From Mycolicibacterium celeriflavum (GTDB lineage Bacteria > Actinomycetota > Actinomycetes > Mycobacteriales > Mycobacteriaceae), in contig NZ_AP022591.1 of NCBI RefSeq assembly GCF_010731795.1, positions 4,836,001 to 4,900,000 of the forward strand: a stretch of 64,000 bases of DNA, read 5' to 3'. Positions 27,850-36,397 of the stretch are shown one piece after another (positions within the stretch are counted from its first letter, which is position 1; each line of letters opens with the position of its first letter). The notes under the pieces are model-generated. The model did not search any database and was not told where the DNA came from. It saw only the letters and a list, made by a program, of their open reading frames with translations. The position numbers and the translations under genes are program-made.

Positions 27850-29289
27850 TCAGTCGAATCGCTTGAAGCAACGCTCGGTGTCACCGAGCACCCCAACGCG
27901 GAACGCGTCGATGCGGGAGAAGCCCGACGGCACCGACTCGCCGTTGACGTCGCTGGCCACCAGGCCGTTGATGAGGATGCCGGACACCGCTTCGTCGACG
28001 TCGCCCGCGGTCAGCGCCACGGTGTTGCCGTCCGGGGTCTGCACGCTTTTCGACAACTTGGTGGTGGCCACGCCGGTCAGGCACGCCGTGCGCAGCGCGG
28101 CCTCGGCGTCGTCCAGTTCGACGCCGCCGTGCTCGTTCTGGATCGCCTGCATGTACCGCGAAACCAACACCGAGTAGGCGGTGTTGTCGCCGGTGGCCAG
28201 GCCGATCGGGTCGTCGATGTCGGGCGGCGCGCCGATCTGCGCCAGCTCGTCGAGATCGACGGCGATGGTGTTGGTGGCGGGACAGTAGGACACCGGCGGG
28301 CTGGGCCGCGCGTCCGGGCACTCGGCGGGGTCGAAGCTCAGCTCGGGTGGGGTCGCGGGTTCGAACAGGATGTCCATCGCGTCGACAACCGCGCGCACAG
28401 ACTCCTCGGAGACGGCCCATTCGCCGGTTTCGTTCTCGTCCAGCAGCACCGGCAGATCGCCGCGGCGCTGGCCGATCTCGCGCATATCGATGGCTGCACA
28501 GGCCGCTGCGCCGTCGGTGAAACCGAACTGGAACGCCGAGACACGCTCGAACGCCGAACCGTGTTCGTCGACACCGGCTTCGGGGTCGTTCTCACTCAAC
28601 AGCGGATCGCGGAACGCGACGACGGCCGCCAGCACGTTGTTGAGCCCATCACCTGTCGACAGTGTGAAGCGCGTCGAGTCGTCCTCGGCAACCCAGCGCA
28701 TGTACGCACCTGCCAGGCAGTCGGCTTGCTGCTCGGAGACCAGCGTCGGGGTGTCCTCGCCGACCAGACCCGCCTGCTTCTGCACCGAGTGGCCGTACTC
28801 GTGGGCGAGCACCATCGTGACGCCCATGTCGCCGTACGCCTGACGCAGGCTCGGTACGAGTTCACCGCGATCCCAGCCGATCGTGTTGTCGGTCTTGCAG
28901 AAGCCGGCATTGACCAGTCCGTAAGTGTCGGTGTCGCAGAACCCGGTGTCGTCGAATCCGTTGGCGTCCCAAGAGTAAACCTGGTCGACCGGCTCGAACT
29001 TGCCGTCGAAGGCATCGCCGTAGGCACCCTCCCAGAACTCCTCGATGTCGCTGATCGCCTGGCGGGCCAGTTCGTCGGCGTCGCCTCCGTCGGTGCCTCG
29101 CACCTCACGCACGGGGTCCTGCGCGTGGGGCCGCAGACCCGTGGGGCCGTCCGTCGCCGGCATCCCGGCGACGCGGAAGGGATCGGCGAACACCGAGACC
29201 GGTTGGCCTTGAAGCGTGTTGGTGCATGCCGTCGCCAGCAGCGCCGCGCCCACCGCGATCGCGGCACCGATCCGGTGTCGTCGACTCAT
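27850..29289 (-). CDS. Putative neutral zinc metallopeptidase, lipoprotein
   Basis: 479 residues. Lipoprotein signal with lipobox LLATACTN (Cys near residue 22). Zincin motif HEYGH in VLAHEYGHSVQKQAGL, followed by EQQADCLAGAYMRWV, the pattern of the YpfJ/zn_peptidase (PF04228) family. Several Cys (GFCDTDTYG, GFCKTDNT, CPDARPSPPVSYCPA) suggest disulfides in the envelope. Substrate unknown. Divergent neighbours are absent: dinG starts its own unit 70 bp upstream on the same strand. Confidence 0.88.
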   Translation of the reverse strand: MSRRHRIGAAIAVGAALLATACTNTLQGQPVSVFADPFRVAGMPATDGPTGLRPHAQDPVREVRGTDGGDADELARQAISDIEEFWEGAYGDAFDGKFEPVDQVYSWDANGFDDTGFCDTDTYGLVNAGFCKTDNTIGWDRGELVPSLRQAYGDMGVTMVLAHEYGHSVQKQAGLVGEDTPTLVSEQQADCLAGAYMRWVAEDDSTRFTLSTGDGLNNVLAAVVAFRDPLLSENDPEAGVDEHGSAFERVSAFQFGFTDGAAACAAIDMREIGQRRGDLPVLLDENETGEWAVSEESVRAVVDAMDILFEPATPPELSFDPAECPDARPSPPVSYCPATNTIAVDLDELAQIGAPPDIDDPIGLATGDNTAYSVLVSRYMQAIQNEHGGVELDDAEAALRTACLTGVATTKLSKSVQTPDGNTVALTAGDVDEAVSGILINGLVASDVNGESVPSGFSRIDAFRVGVLGDTERCFKRFD

Positions 29290-29359
29290 GGACGCCGCCT
29301 TTCGGGGTCGACTGGCGGCCGAGCGGCGCGCACTGAACCGTTGCCAGGATAGAAAACAA

Positions 29360-31246
29360 TCAAACGGTGCGGAGACGTTCGAGCGCCTGACGCACGCGGG
29401 TGGAGTCGGTGGTGGCCCAGAACGGCGGCAGCGAAGCCCGCAGGTAGCCGCCGTAGCGCGCGGTGGCCATCCGGGAGTCCAGCACGGCGACGACGCCGCG
29501 GTCGTCGACGGTGCGTAATAACCTGCCGGCGCCTTGCGCCAGCAGCAGGGCCGCGTGGCCGGCGGCCACCGTCATGAAGCCGTTGCCGCCGCGTGCGGCC
29601 ACCGCCCGCTGCCGTGCAGTGAGCAGCGGGTCGTCCGGGCGCGGGAACGGAATCCGGTCGATCAGCACCAGCGACAGCGATGGGCCCGGCACGTCGACGC
29701 CCTGCCACAGCGACAGCGTGCCGAACAACGAGCTCTCGGGATCGTCGGCGAACCGCTTGACCAACGCCGACGTGGTGTCCTCGCCCTGGCACAGCACCGG
29801 GGTGTCCAGACGCTCGCGCATGATCTCGGCAGCGGCCTTGGCCGCCCGCGTCGAGGAGAACAAGCCGAGGGTGCGTCCGCCGGCGGCGGTGACCAGCGCG
29901 GCGATCTCGTCGAGTTGTTCGGCCGATCCGGTGCCGTCGCGCCCCGGCGGCGGCAGATGGGCGGCGACGTAGAGGATGCCCGACTTGGCGTGCTCGAACG
30001 GGGATCCGACGTCGACACCCTGCCACTGCATGTCGTCGGCCGTCAGTCCCCACGCGGCAGCCATCGCGTCGAACGTGCCGCCGATGGTCAGGGTGGCCGA
30101 CGTCAGCACCGTCGTCGAATCCTCGAACAGCCTGGTGCGCAACAACCCTGACACCGACAGCGGCGCCACCCGCAGGATCGTTCGTACCGTTCCGCGCGTC
30201 TCTTCGCGCTCGATCCACACCACGTCCGTGCGGTCGGGGATGGCGGGTATGAAGGAGTCGAGAATGCGCGAGGCGATGTCGCCGATGTCGGTCAACGCGG
30301 TGACGGCCTCGGCGCGCGCGGACGCCGCCCTGGGATCACTCGGCGCGGTGTCGATCGCCGACCGGACCCGGTGCGCGGCGTCGCGAACAGCGGTCAGATA
30401 GGTGGCCAATTCGTCGTCGAGCACGTCGATGCGGCCCGGTTCGGTGTCGTGGATCGCCGACGACAATGTCGCGGTCGCGGCCTCCAACCGGTGTGCCAGT
30501 TCCTCGTCGACCAGGCGCGCGGCGCGGCGGTGGGCGGCGCCGAGCGACGTCGCCGACAACTCGCCGGTGGCCACCGAGGTCACCCGGTCGACCAGCTCAT
30601 GCGCCTCGTCGACGACGAGCAGGTGGTGTTCGGGCAACACAGCGGCATCGGAGATCGCGTCGATCGCCAACAGCGCGTGATTGGTGACGACGACATCGGC
30701 GTGCCCGGCTTTCTCCCGCGCCTTCTCCGCGAAGCAGTCGGTGCCGAACGGGCATCGGGCCACGCCGATGCACTCGCGCGCCGACACGCTGACCTGCGAC
30801 CACGACCGGTCCGGCACACCGGGGGTCAACTCGTCGCGGTCACCGGTGTCGGTGTCCGACGACCAGGCGATGAGCCGCTGTACGTCCCGCCCCAGTGCGC
30901 TGGCCGCAACCGGTTCGAACAACTCTTCCTGCGGGCGCTCGTCCGATTCTGCAGCTCCGTTGTGAATCTTGTTCAGGCACAGATAGTTTCCGCGACCTTT
31001 CAACAGCGCGAATTCGGGCGTGCGCGGCAGCGCGCCGGTCAGCGACTCGGTTAGCCGCGGCAGGTCACGGTCGACGAGTTGGCGTTGCAGCGCGATGGTG
31101 GCCGTGGACACCACGACGGGTTCGTCGGTCTCGACGGCGCGCGCGATCGCGGGAACGAGGTAGGCCAGCGACTTGCCGGTGCCCGTTCCGGCCTGCACCG
31201 CGAGGTGCTCGCCGGTGTCGAACGCGCGCGCGACGGCCCGGGCCAT
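29360..31246 (-). CDS. dinG: DinG-family ATP-dependent helicase
   Basis: 628 residues from the first in-frame ATG; 5'-3' iron-sulfur helicase of the XPD/DinG type for DNA repair and R-loop removal. Walker A AGTGTGKS, iron-sulfur cluster Cys (YLCLNKIH and ECIGVARCPFGTDCF), DEAH box in LLVVDEAHELVD, C-terminal GTLSLWQGVDVPGPSL. Homologous sequence continues upstream of this ATG (ITQLLATAVAALGGRERAGQ) up to about 31321, but no ATG, GTG or TTG exists there before an in-frame stop. See findings. Rv1329c position. Confidence 0.93.
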   Translation of the reverse strand: MARAVARAFDTGEHLAVQAGTGTGKSLAYLVPAIARAVETDEPVVVSTATIALQRQLVDRDLPRLTESLTGALPRTPEFALLKGRGNYLCLNKIHNGAAESDERPQEELFEPVAASALGRDVQRLIAWSSDTDTGDRDELTPGVPDRSWSQVSVSARECIGVARCPFGTDCFAEKAREKAGHADVVVTNHALLAIDAISDAAVLPEHHLLVVDEAHELVDRVTSVATGELSATSLGAAHRRAARLVDEELAHRLEAATATLSSAIHDTEPGRIDVLDDELATYLTAVRDAAHRVRSAIDTAPSDPRAASARAEAVTALTDIGDIASRILDSFIPAIPDRTDVVWIEREETRGTVRTILRVAPLSVSGLLRTRLFEDSTTVLTSATLTIGGTFDAMAAAWGLTADDMQWQGVDVGSPFEHAKSGILYVAAHLPPPGRDGTGSAEQLDEIAALVTAAGGRTLGLFSSTRAAKAAAEIMRERLDTPVLCQGEDTTSALVKRFADDPESSLFGTLSLWQGVDVPGPSLSLVLIDRIPFPRPDDPLLTARQRAVAARGGNGFMTVAAGHAALLLAQGAGRLLRTVDDRGVVAVLDSRMATARYGGYLRASLPPFWATTDSTRVRQALERLRTV

Positions 31247-31340
31247 CTCGATCTGGCCGGCCCGCTCGCGACCGCCCAGAGCGGCGACCGCCGTGGCCAG
31301 GAGTTGGGTGATGTCCGACGTGTCCGACGTGGCGTGCCCC

Positions 31341-32648
31341 CTACGCGCCGGGAGGGATCAGCCGGGTGGGGATCGCCGGCTCGCCGCGGGACAGCTTCAG
31401 CCCGTCCCACGGCAGGCTCGTCAACCCGTCGGCGACCCGCTGACGGACCGCGTCGAAGGACAGGTCGCCAACCGGTTCGCCACGCTGGATCAGCGGAACC
31501 GTCAACCCTCGCGCGGTGAGCCCGTCGTGGTCCGAGGGCGGGCGGCCGTAGGGGCACACGACCTCCTCGACGATCGTGCCGGTCGACTTGGCGAGCCGCA
31601 GCGCCTGCTTACGACCGCCATGAGACTGCTTGTGGCTGCTGCGCTTTTCCACCGGGATGCCGTCCACCTCGGCCAGCTTGTAAACCATGCCTGCGGTCGG
31701 GGCGCCGGACCCGGTGACGAGCGAAGTGCCCACGCCGTAGATGTCGACCGGTTCGGCGCGCAGTGAGGCGATCGCGAACTCATCGAGGTCACCGGACACC
31801 ACGATCTGGGTTCCGGTCGCGCCGAGGCTGTCGAGTTGGGCCCGGACCTGTCGTGCGAGCACCCCGAGGTCGCCGGAGTCGATCCGCACCGCGCCGAGTT
31901 CGGGACCGGCGACGTCGACGGCCGTCGCCACCCCCGCGGTGATGTCGTAGGTGTCGACCAGCAGCGTGGTGCCCACTCCCAGCGCGTCGACCTGCGCCCG
32001 GAAGGCCGCCCGCTCGTCGGGGCCGTCGTTGGTGGTGTGCAGCAGCGTGAAGGCGTGCGCGCTGGTGCCCAGCGCCGGGACCCCGTAGTCGCGCTGCGCC
32101 GCCAGGTTGGACGATCCGGCGAAGCCCGCCAGGTATGCCGCGCGGGCGGCGGCGACGGCGGCCTGTTCGTGCGTGCGCCGTGAGCCCATCTCGATCAGCG
32201 GCCGGCCCTCGGCCGCGCTGACCATGCGGGCGGCGGCCGACGCGATCGCGGTGTCGTGGTTGAAGATCGACAACGCCAATGTCTCCAGTACGACGCACTC
32301 ACCGAACGTGCCGTGCACGCAGAGCACAGGCGAACCGGGGAAGTACAGCTCACCTTCGGCGTATCCGTCGACATCGCCGCGGAATCGGTAGTCGGCGAGA
32401 TAGGCAAGCGTCTGTGGGTCGAGAAACTCCGCGAGTGAAGACAGCGCCGCTTCGTCGAATCTGAAGTGCGCCAAAGCATCCACGAAACGGGCGGTGCCGG
32501 CGACCACGCCGTAGCGACGCCCTTCGGGCAGTCGGCGCGCGAAGAGTTCGAAGGTGGTGCGCCGGTGGGCGGTGCCGTCCCGCAGCGCGGCCGCGAGCAT
32601 CGTCAGCTCGTATTTGTCGGTGAGCAGGGCCGGGGATGCGGCGGTCAC
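31341..32648 (-). CDS. pncB: Nicotinate phosphoribosyltransferase
   Basis: 435 residues from GTG at 32648 (VTAASPALLTDKYELTML). The open frame continues further upstream but overlaps clpS on the other strand and is not homologous. Makes nicotinate mononucleotide from nicotinate and PRPP with ATP, in the NAD salvage pathway. Conserved MGSRRTHEQAAVAAARAAYL, GVPALGTSAHAFTLLH, RIDSGDLGVLA and SGDLDEFAI are present. Divergent from clpS over 54 bp. Rv1330c (pncB1) position. Confidence 0.95.
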   Translation of the reverse strand: MTAASPALLTDKYELTMLAAALRDGTAHRRTTFELFARRLPEGRRYGVVAGTARFVDALAHFRFDEAALSSLAEFLDPQTLAYLADYRFRGDVDGYAEGELYFPGSPVLCVHGTFGECVVLETLALSIFNHDTAIASAAARMVSAAEGRPLIEMGSRRTHEQAAVAAARAAYLAGFAGSSNLAAQRDYGVPALGTSAHAFTLLHTTNDGPDERAAFRAQVDALGVGTTLLVDTYDITAGVATAVDVAGPELGAVRIDSGDLGVLARQVRAQLDSLGATGTQIVVSGDLDEFAIASLRAEPVDIYGVGTSLVTGSGAPTAGMVYKLAEVDGIPVEKRSSHKQSHGGRKQALRLAKSTGTIVEEVVCPYGRPPSDHDGLTARGLTVPLIQRGEPVGDLSFDAVRQRVADGLTSLPWDGLKLSRGEPAIPTRLIPPGA

Positions 32649-32702
32649 ACCGCCACCGTAGTAGCTCGAAGCGACGGTTCTGCGTTGGCTATCCTGAACA
32701 AC

Positions 32703-33017
32703 ATGGTTACGCCGGCGAAGGCTCGACCGAAAACTCGCAAGGAGCGGGACGTCAAGTCGGTCGCGGAGGAAGACGCGGCCACCGACACCCCGTGGGTGAC
32801 CATCGTGTGGGACGACCCGGTGAACCTCATGACGTACGTGACTTACGTCTTCCAGAAATTGTTCGGCTACCCCGAACCGCACGCGACCAAGCTGATGCTG
32901 CAGGTGCACAACGAGGGCAAGGCGGTGGTTTCGGCGGGCAGTCGCGAGTCGATGGAGGTCGACGTGTCCAAGCTCCACGCCGCCGGGTTGTGGGCGACCA
33001 TGCAGCAGGACCGCTGA
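32703..33017 (+). CDS. clpS: ATP-dependent Clp protease adaptor ClpS
   Basis: 104 residues from ATG at 32703 (MVTPAKARPKTRKERDV). Delivers N-end-rule substrates to ClpAP/ClpCP. Core motif PWVTIVWDDPVNLMTYVTYV (the DDPxNxxxYV site binding the N-terminal residue), then HATKLMLQVHNEGKAVV and the MEVDVSKLHAAGL end. Followed after 7 bp by the DUF2017 gene, as in Rv1331-Rv1332. Confidence 0.96.
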   Translation: MVTPAKARPKTRKERDVKSVAEEDAATDTPWVTIVWDDPVNLMTYVTYVFQKLFGYPEPHATKLMLQVHNEGKAVVSAGSRESMEVDVSKLHAAGLWATMQQDR

Positions 33018-33024
33018 CAGACAC

Positions 33025-33609
33025 GTGCGTAAATGGAAGCGGGTGGAGACCGCCGACGGCGCGCGCTTCCGGTCGGCCGTGGCGCCGCATGAGGCCGCGC
33101 TGTTGCGAAGCCTCGCCACCTCGCTGGTGGGCATGCTCGATGAACGTGAAACATCCGCGCCCGCAGACGAACTCGAGGACATCACCGGTATGCGCACCGG
33201 AAACTCCACCCCTCCCGACGATGACACGATGAAGCGGCTGCTGCCGGACTTCTACCGACCGCAGACCGAGCACCCGGCCGGCTCCAGCGCGGCCGAGAGC
33301 CTCAACAGCGCGCTGCGCAGCCTGCACGAGCCGGCCATCATCGATGCGAAACGTCAAGCGGCGCAAACACTTCTGGACACCATGCCACCGCAGGGCGGCA
33401 AGTTCGAGTTGTCCGAGGCCGACGCGCACGCCTGGGCCGCCGCGGTCAACGACATGCGGCTGGCGCTGGGCACCATGCTCGGCATCTCGCCGGACGGACC
33501 CGACGACCTGCCGCACGACCATCCGATGGCCGGACACCTCGACGTCTACCAGTGGCTCACCGTGCTGCAGGAGTATCTGGTGCTGGGCCTGATGGGCAAG
33601 TCGAGATGA
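33025..33609 (+). CDS. DUF2017 protein
   Basis: 194 residues, GTG start (VRKWKRVETADGARFRSAVA). Always found beside clpS in actinobacteria; function unknown, sometimes proposed to act with the Clp system. The mostly helical protein has EAALLRSLATSLVGMLDER near the N-terminus and YQWLTVLQEYLVLGLM at the C-terminus. Its stop overlaps the next start (ATGAG), indicating an operon clpS-DUF2017-P1 peptidase. Confidence 0.88.
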   Translation: MRKWKRVETADGARFRSAVAPHEAALLRSLATSLVGMLDERETSAPADELEDITGMRTGNSTPPDDDTMKRLLPDFYRPQTEHPAGSSAAESLNSALRSLHEPAIIDAKRQAAQTLLDTMPPQGGKFELSEADAHAWAAAVNDMRLALGTMLGISPDGPDDLPHDHPMAGHLDVYQWLTVLQEYLVLGLMGKSR

Positions 33610-34625
33610 GCTCGATCACCGATGTGGCCGGTATCCGGGTGGGCCATCACCATCGGCTCGACCCGGACGTGACGCTGGGTTCGGGTTGGGCCAGCGGCAC
33701 CACCGTCGTGCTGACGCCGCCGGGGACCGTTGGCGGCGTCGACGGCAGGGGCGGGGCGCCCGGCACGCGGGAGACCGACCTGCTCGACCCGATCAACTCC
33801 GTGCAGCACGTCGATGCCGTGGTGCTGACCGGCGGCAGCGCGTACGGCCTGGCCGCCGCGGACGGGGTGATGCACTTCCTCGAGGAGCAGGGCCGCGGTG
33901 TCGCGCTGGAGGGCGGCGTCGTGCCGATCGTGCCCGCGGCGGTGGTCTTCGACCTACCGGTCGGCGGCTGGCAGTGTCGGCCGACGGCGGAGTTCGGTTA
34001 CGCGGCGGCCCGGAGCGCCGGGACCGAGGTGGCGATCGGCACCGTAGGCGCGGGTACGGGCGCGCGGGTGGGTGTCCTCAAGGGCGGCGTGGGCACGGCG
34101 TCGATGACGCTCGACTGCGGCGCGACGGTGGGGGTGATCGTCGTGGTCAACGCCGCGGGCGACGCTGTCGACACGGCGACGGGTCTGCCGTGGTTGGCCT
34201 ACCAGATCGAGGAGTTCGGGTTGGTGCCGCCGCCCGCCGACCAGATCGCCGCCTACGCCGACCGGCACCTCGAATACAGCCCGCTCAACACGACCATTGC
34301 CGTGGTCGCCACCGACGCCGTCCTGAGCTCCGCGGGCTGTCGCCGGGTCGCCGTCGCCGCGCACGACGGGTTGGCCCGCACCATCCGGCCGTGCCACACG
34401 CCACTCGATGGCGACACGGTGTTCGCACTGGCCACCGGCGCTGTGGAGGTCCCGCCCGACCCGACGACCCCGGCGTCGATGTCGCCGGAGGTTCCTCTGA
34501 TCACGCAGGTCGGCGCCGCCGCCGCGGACTGCCTGGCCCGCGCGGTGATGGTCGGGGTGCTGGCCGCCGAGTCGGTGGCCGGAATACCCACGTACCGGGA
34601 CCTGTTGCCCGGAGCGTTCGAGTAA
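33606..34625 (+). CDS. P1-family (DmpA-like) peptidase
   Basis: 339 residues from ATG at 33606 (MSSITDVAGIRVGHHH). Peptidase family P1/S58 (DmpA aminopeptidase, NylC hydrolase) of self-cleaving N-terminal-nucleophile enzymes. Visible features: VVLTGGSAYGLAAADGVM, VGAGTGARVGVLKGGVGTASM preceding the probable processing site, and SPLNTTIAVVATDA. Substrate unknown. Corresponds to Rv1333; precedes mec after a 77-bp gap with a large hairpin. Confidence 0.88.
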   Translation: MSSITDVAGIRVGHHHRLDPDVTLGSGWASGTTVVLTPPGTVGGVDGRGGAPGTRETDLLDPINSVQHVDAVVLTGGSAYGLAAADGVMHFLEEQGRGVALEGGVVPIVPAAVVFDLPVGGWQCRPTAEFGYAAARSAGTEVAIGTVGAGTGARVGVLKGGVGTASMTLDCGATVGVIVVVNAAGDAVDTATGLPWLAYQIEEFGLVPPPADQIAAYADRHLEYSPLNTTIAVVATDAVLSSAGCRRVAVAAHDGLARTIRPCHTPLDGDTVFALATGAVEVPPDPTTPASMSPEVPLITQVGAAAADCLARAVMVGVLAAESVAGIPTYRDLLPGAFE

Positions 34626-34628
34626 TCG

Positions 34629-34685
34629 CGAAACTGGATTCCAGCAGGCGTTTACTCGATATTTCGCTGCTGGAATACAGTTTCG
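34629..34685 (+). promoter_or_regulatory. Large imperfect hairpin in the mec leader
   Basis: Arms CGAAACTGGATTCCAGCAG (34629-34647) and CTGCTGGAATACAGTTTCG (34667-34685) pair at 18 of 19 positions around a 19-base loop. It ends 6 bases before the AAAGGGG ribosome site of mec. There is no T-run, so a simple terminator is less likely than an mRNA structure or a dimeric operator for the mec-cysO-cysM sulfur genes. Confidence 0.6.
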
Positions 34686-34702
34686 GGCAGAAAGGGGTAG
34701 CT

Positions 34703-35116
34703 GTGTTGGTGATTCGGGCCGATCTGGTCGACGCCATGGTCGCCCATGCCCGGGCCGACCATCCCGACGAGGCGTGCGGGGTGATCGCGGGGCCGGAGGG
34801 CTCGGACCGTCCGGAGCGCTTCATCGCGATGGTCAATGCCGAGCGTTCGCCGACGTTCTACCGGTTCGACTCCGGTGAGCAACTGAATGTGTGGCGGGCC
34901 TTAGAGGAGGCAGGGGACGCTCCCATCATCATCTACCACTCGCACACCGCGACCGAGGCGTACCCCAGCCGAACCGACATCGCGTACGCATCCGAACCGG
35001 ACGCCCACTACGTGCTGGTGTCGACCCGCGACCCCGAAGAACACGAGGTGCGGAGCTACCGCATCGTCGACGGCGTCGTCACCGAGGAACCCCTCAAGAT
35101 CGTCGAGCAGTACTAG
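34703..35116 (+). CDS. mec: CysO-cysteine peptidase Mec (JAMM)
   Basis: 137 residues, GTG start at 34703 (VLVIRADLVDAMVAHARAD) with AAAGGGG upstream. Zn-dependent JAMM hydrolase that releases cysteine from the CysO-cysteine adduct. JAMM ligands: Glu in HPDEACGVIAGPEG and the HxH-x7-S-x2-D signature in YHSHTATEAYPSRTD. First gene of mec-cysO-cysM; part of the sulfide-carrier-protein route of cysteine synthesis used under oxidative stress. Rv1334 position. Confidence 0.96.
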   Translation: MLVIRADLVDAMVAHARADHPDEACGVIAGPEGSDRPERFIAMVNAERSPTFYRFDSGEQLNVWRALEEAGDAPIIIYHSHTATEAYPSRTDIAYASEPDAHYVLVSTRDPEEHEVRSYRIVDGVVTEEPLKIVEQY

Positions 35117-35141
35117 CCCACGAAGCAAGGAACAAGAACGC

Positions 35142-35435
35142 ATGCCTGTATCTGTGTCCATCCCGACCATCCTGCGCACCCACACCGGCGGTGAGAAGCG
35201 CGTCACCGCGACCGGCGACACGCTCGCCGCTGTGATCGGCGACCTGGAGGCCAACTACTCCGGCATCTCCGAACGCCTGATGGACAAGGCCAATCCCGGC
35301 AAGCTGAACCGGTTCGTCAACATCTATGTCAACGACGAGGACGTGCGGTTCTCCGGCGGCCTGGACACCACGATCGCCGATGGCGACTCGGTGACCATCT
35401 TGCCGGCGGTGGCAGGAGGGTCAGTGGGCGTCTGA
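35142..35435 (+). CDS. cysO: Sulfur-carrier protein CysO with C-terminal extension
   Basis: 97 residues, ubiquitin/ThiS-like fold. Thiocarboxylated at a C-terminal Gly-Gly and used as sulfide donor by CysM. Matches the family throughout (VSIPTILRTHTGGEKRV, SGISERLMDKANPGKLNRFV, VTILPAVAGG). Unusual: four residues, SVGV, follow the diglycine before the stop (GGA GGG TCA GTG GGC GTC TGA), whereas M. tuberculosis CysO ends at GG as I recall. Activation would need prior trimming. TGATG overlap with cysM. Confidence 0.95.
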   Translation: MPVSVSIPTILRTHTGGEKRVTATGDTLAAVIGDLEANYSGISERLMDKANPGKLNRFVNIYVNDEDVRFSGGLDTTIADGDSVTILPAVAGGSVGV

Positions 35436-36397
35436 TGACGCGTTACGACTCGCTGCTCGAAGCGCTGGGCAACACGCCGCTGGTGGGCCTTCGCCGTGTC
35501 TCGCCGCGCTGGGACGACGAGCCCCACGTGCGGTTGTGGGCCAAGCTCGAGGACCGCAATCCCACCGGCTCCATCAAGGACCGCCCGGCGTTGCGGATGA
35601 TCGAGGAGGCCGAACGGCAGGGGCTGCTGCAACCCGGCGCGACGATCCTGGAGCCGACGAGCGGCAACACCGGCATCTCGCTGGCGATGGCAGCCCTGCT
35701 CAAGGGCTATCAGATGATCTGCGTGATGCCCGAGAACACGTCGATCGAACGTCGCCAGCTACTCGAACTGTACGGCGCGCGGATCATCTACTCGCCCGCC
35801 GAAGGTGGCTCGAACACCGCGGTCGCGCATGCGAAAGAGCTTGCGCAGCAGAACCCTTCGTGGGTGATGCTGTACCAGTACGGCAACGAGGCCAACTCGC
35901 TGTCGCACTACGAGGGCACCGGACCGGAGTTGCTCGCCGACCTGCCGGAGATCACCCACTTCGTCGCGGGCCTCGGCACCACCGGCACCCTGATGGGCAC
36001 CGGCCGATATCTGCGCGAGCACAAGCCGGACGTGAAGATCGTCGCCGCCGAGCCGCGGTACGGCGAGGGCGTCTACGCGCTGCGCAACATCGACGAGGGA
36101 TTCATCCCCGAGCTGTACGACCCGGACGTGCTGACGACGCGGTACTCCGTCGGCTCATACGACGCGATTCGGCGCACCCGGGATCTGGTTCAGGTGGAAG
36201 GGATCTTCGCCGGCATCTCCACCGGCGCGGTACTGCACGCCGCGCTGGGCATCGCGGCCAAGGCGGTCAAGGCAGGCGAGCAGGCCGACATCGCGTTCGT
36301 CGTCGCCGACGCCGGTTGGAAGTATCTGTCGACCGGTGCTTACGCCGGTAGCCTGGATGACGCCGAAGACGCGTTGGAAGGTCAGCTATGGGCTTGA
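35435..36397 (+). CDS. cysM: CysO-dependent cysteine synthase CysM
   Basis: 320 residues; PLP enzyme joining O-phosphoserine with the sulfur of thiocarboxylated CysO. PLP lysine in NPTGSIKDRPALRMI, substrate loop PTSGNTGISLAMAAL, PLP-phosphate loop GLGTTGTLMGTG. The C-terminus YAGSLDDAEDALEGQLWA is the mobile lid typical of mycobacterial CysM. Start overlaps cysO stop; end overlaps the rhomboid gene by 10 bp. Rv1336 position. Confidence 0.97.
   Translation: MTRYDSLLEALGNTPLVGLRRVSPRWDDEPHVRLWAKLEDRNPTGSIKDRPALRMIEEAERQGLLQPGATILEPTSGNTGISLAMAALLKGYQMICVMPENTSIERRQLLELYGARIIYSPAEGGSNTAVAHAKELAQQNPSWVMLYQYGNEANSLSHYEGTGPELLADLPEITHFVAGLGTTGTLMGTGRYLREHKPDVKIVAAEPRYGEGVYALRNIDEGFIPELYDPDVLTTRYSVGSYDAIRRTRDLVQVEGIFAGISTGAVLHAALGIAAKAVKAGEQADIAFVVADAGWKYLSTGAYAGSLDDAEDALEGQLWA

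Noticed and set aside
32649..33227. Upstream extension of pncB by about 190 codons
   Set aside because: Overlaps clpS on the other strand and has no similarity to the family; the GTG at 32648 matches normal PncB length.
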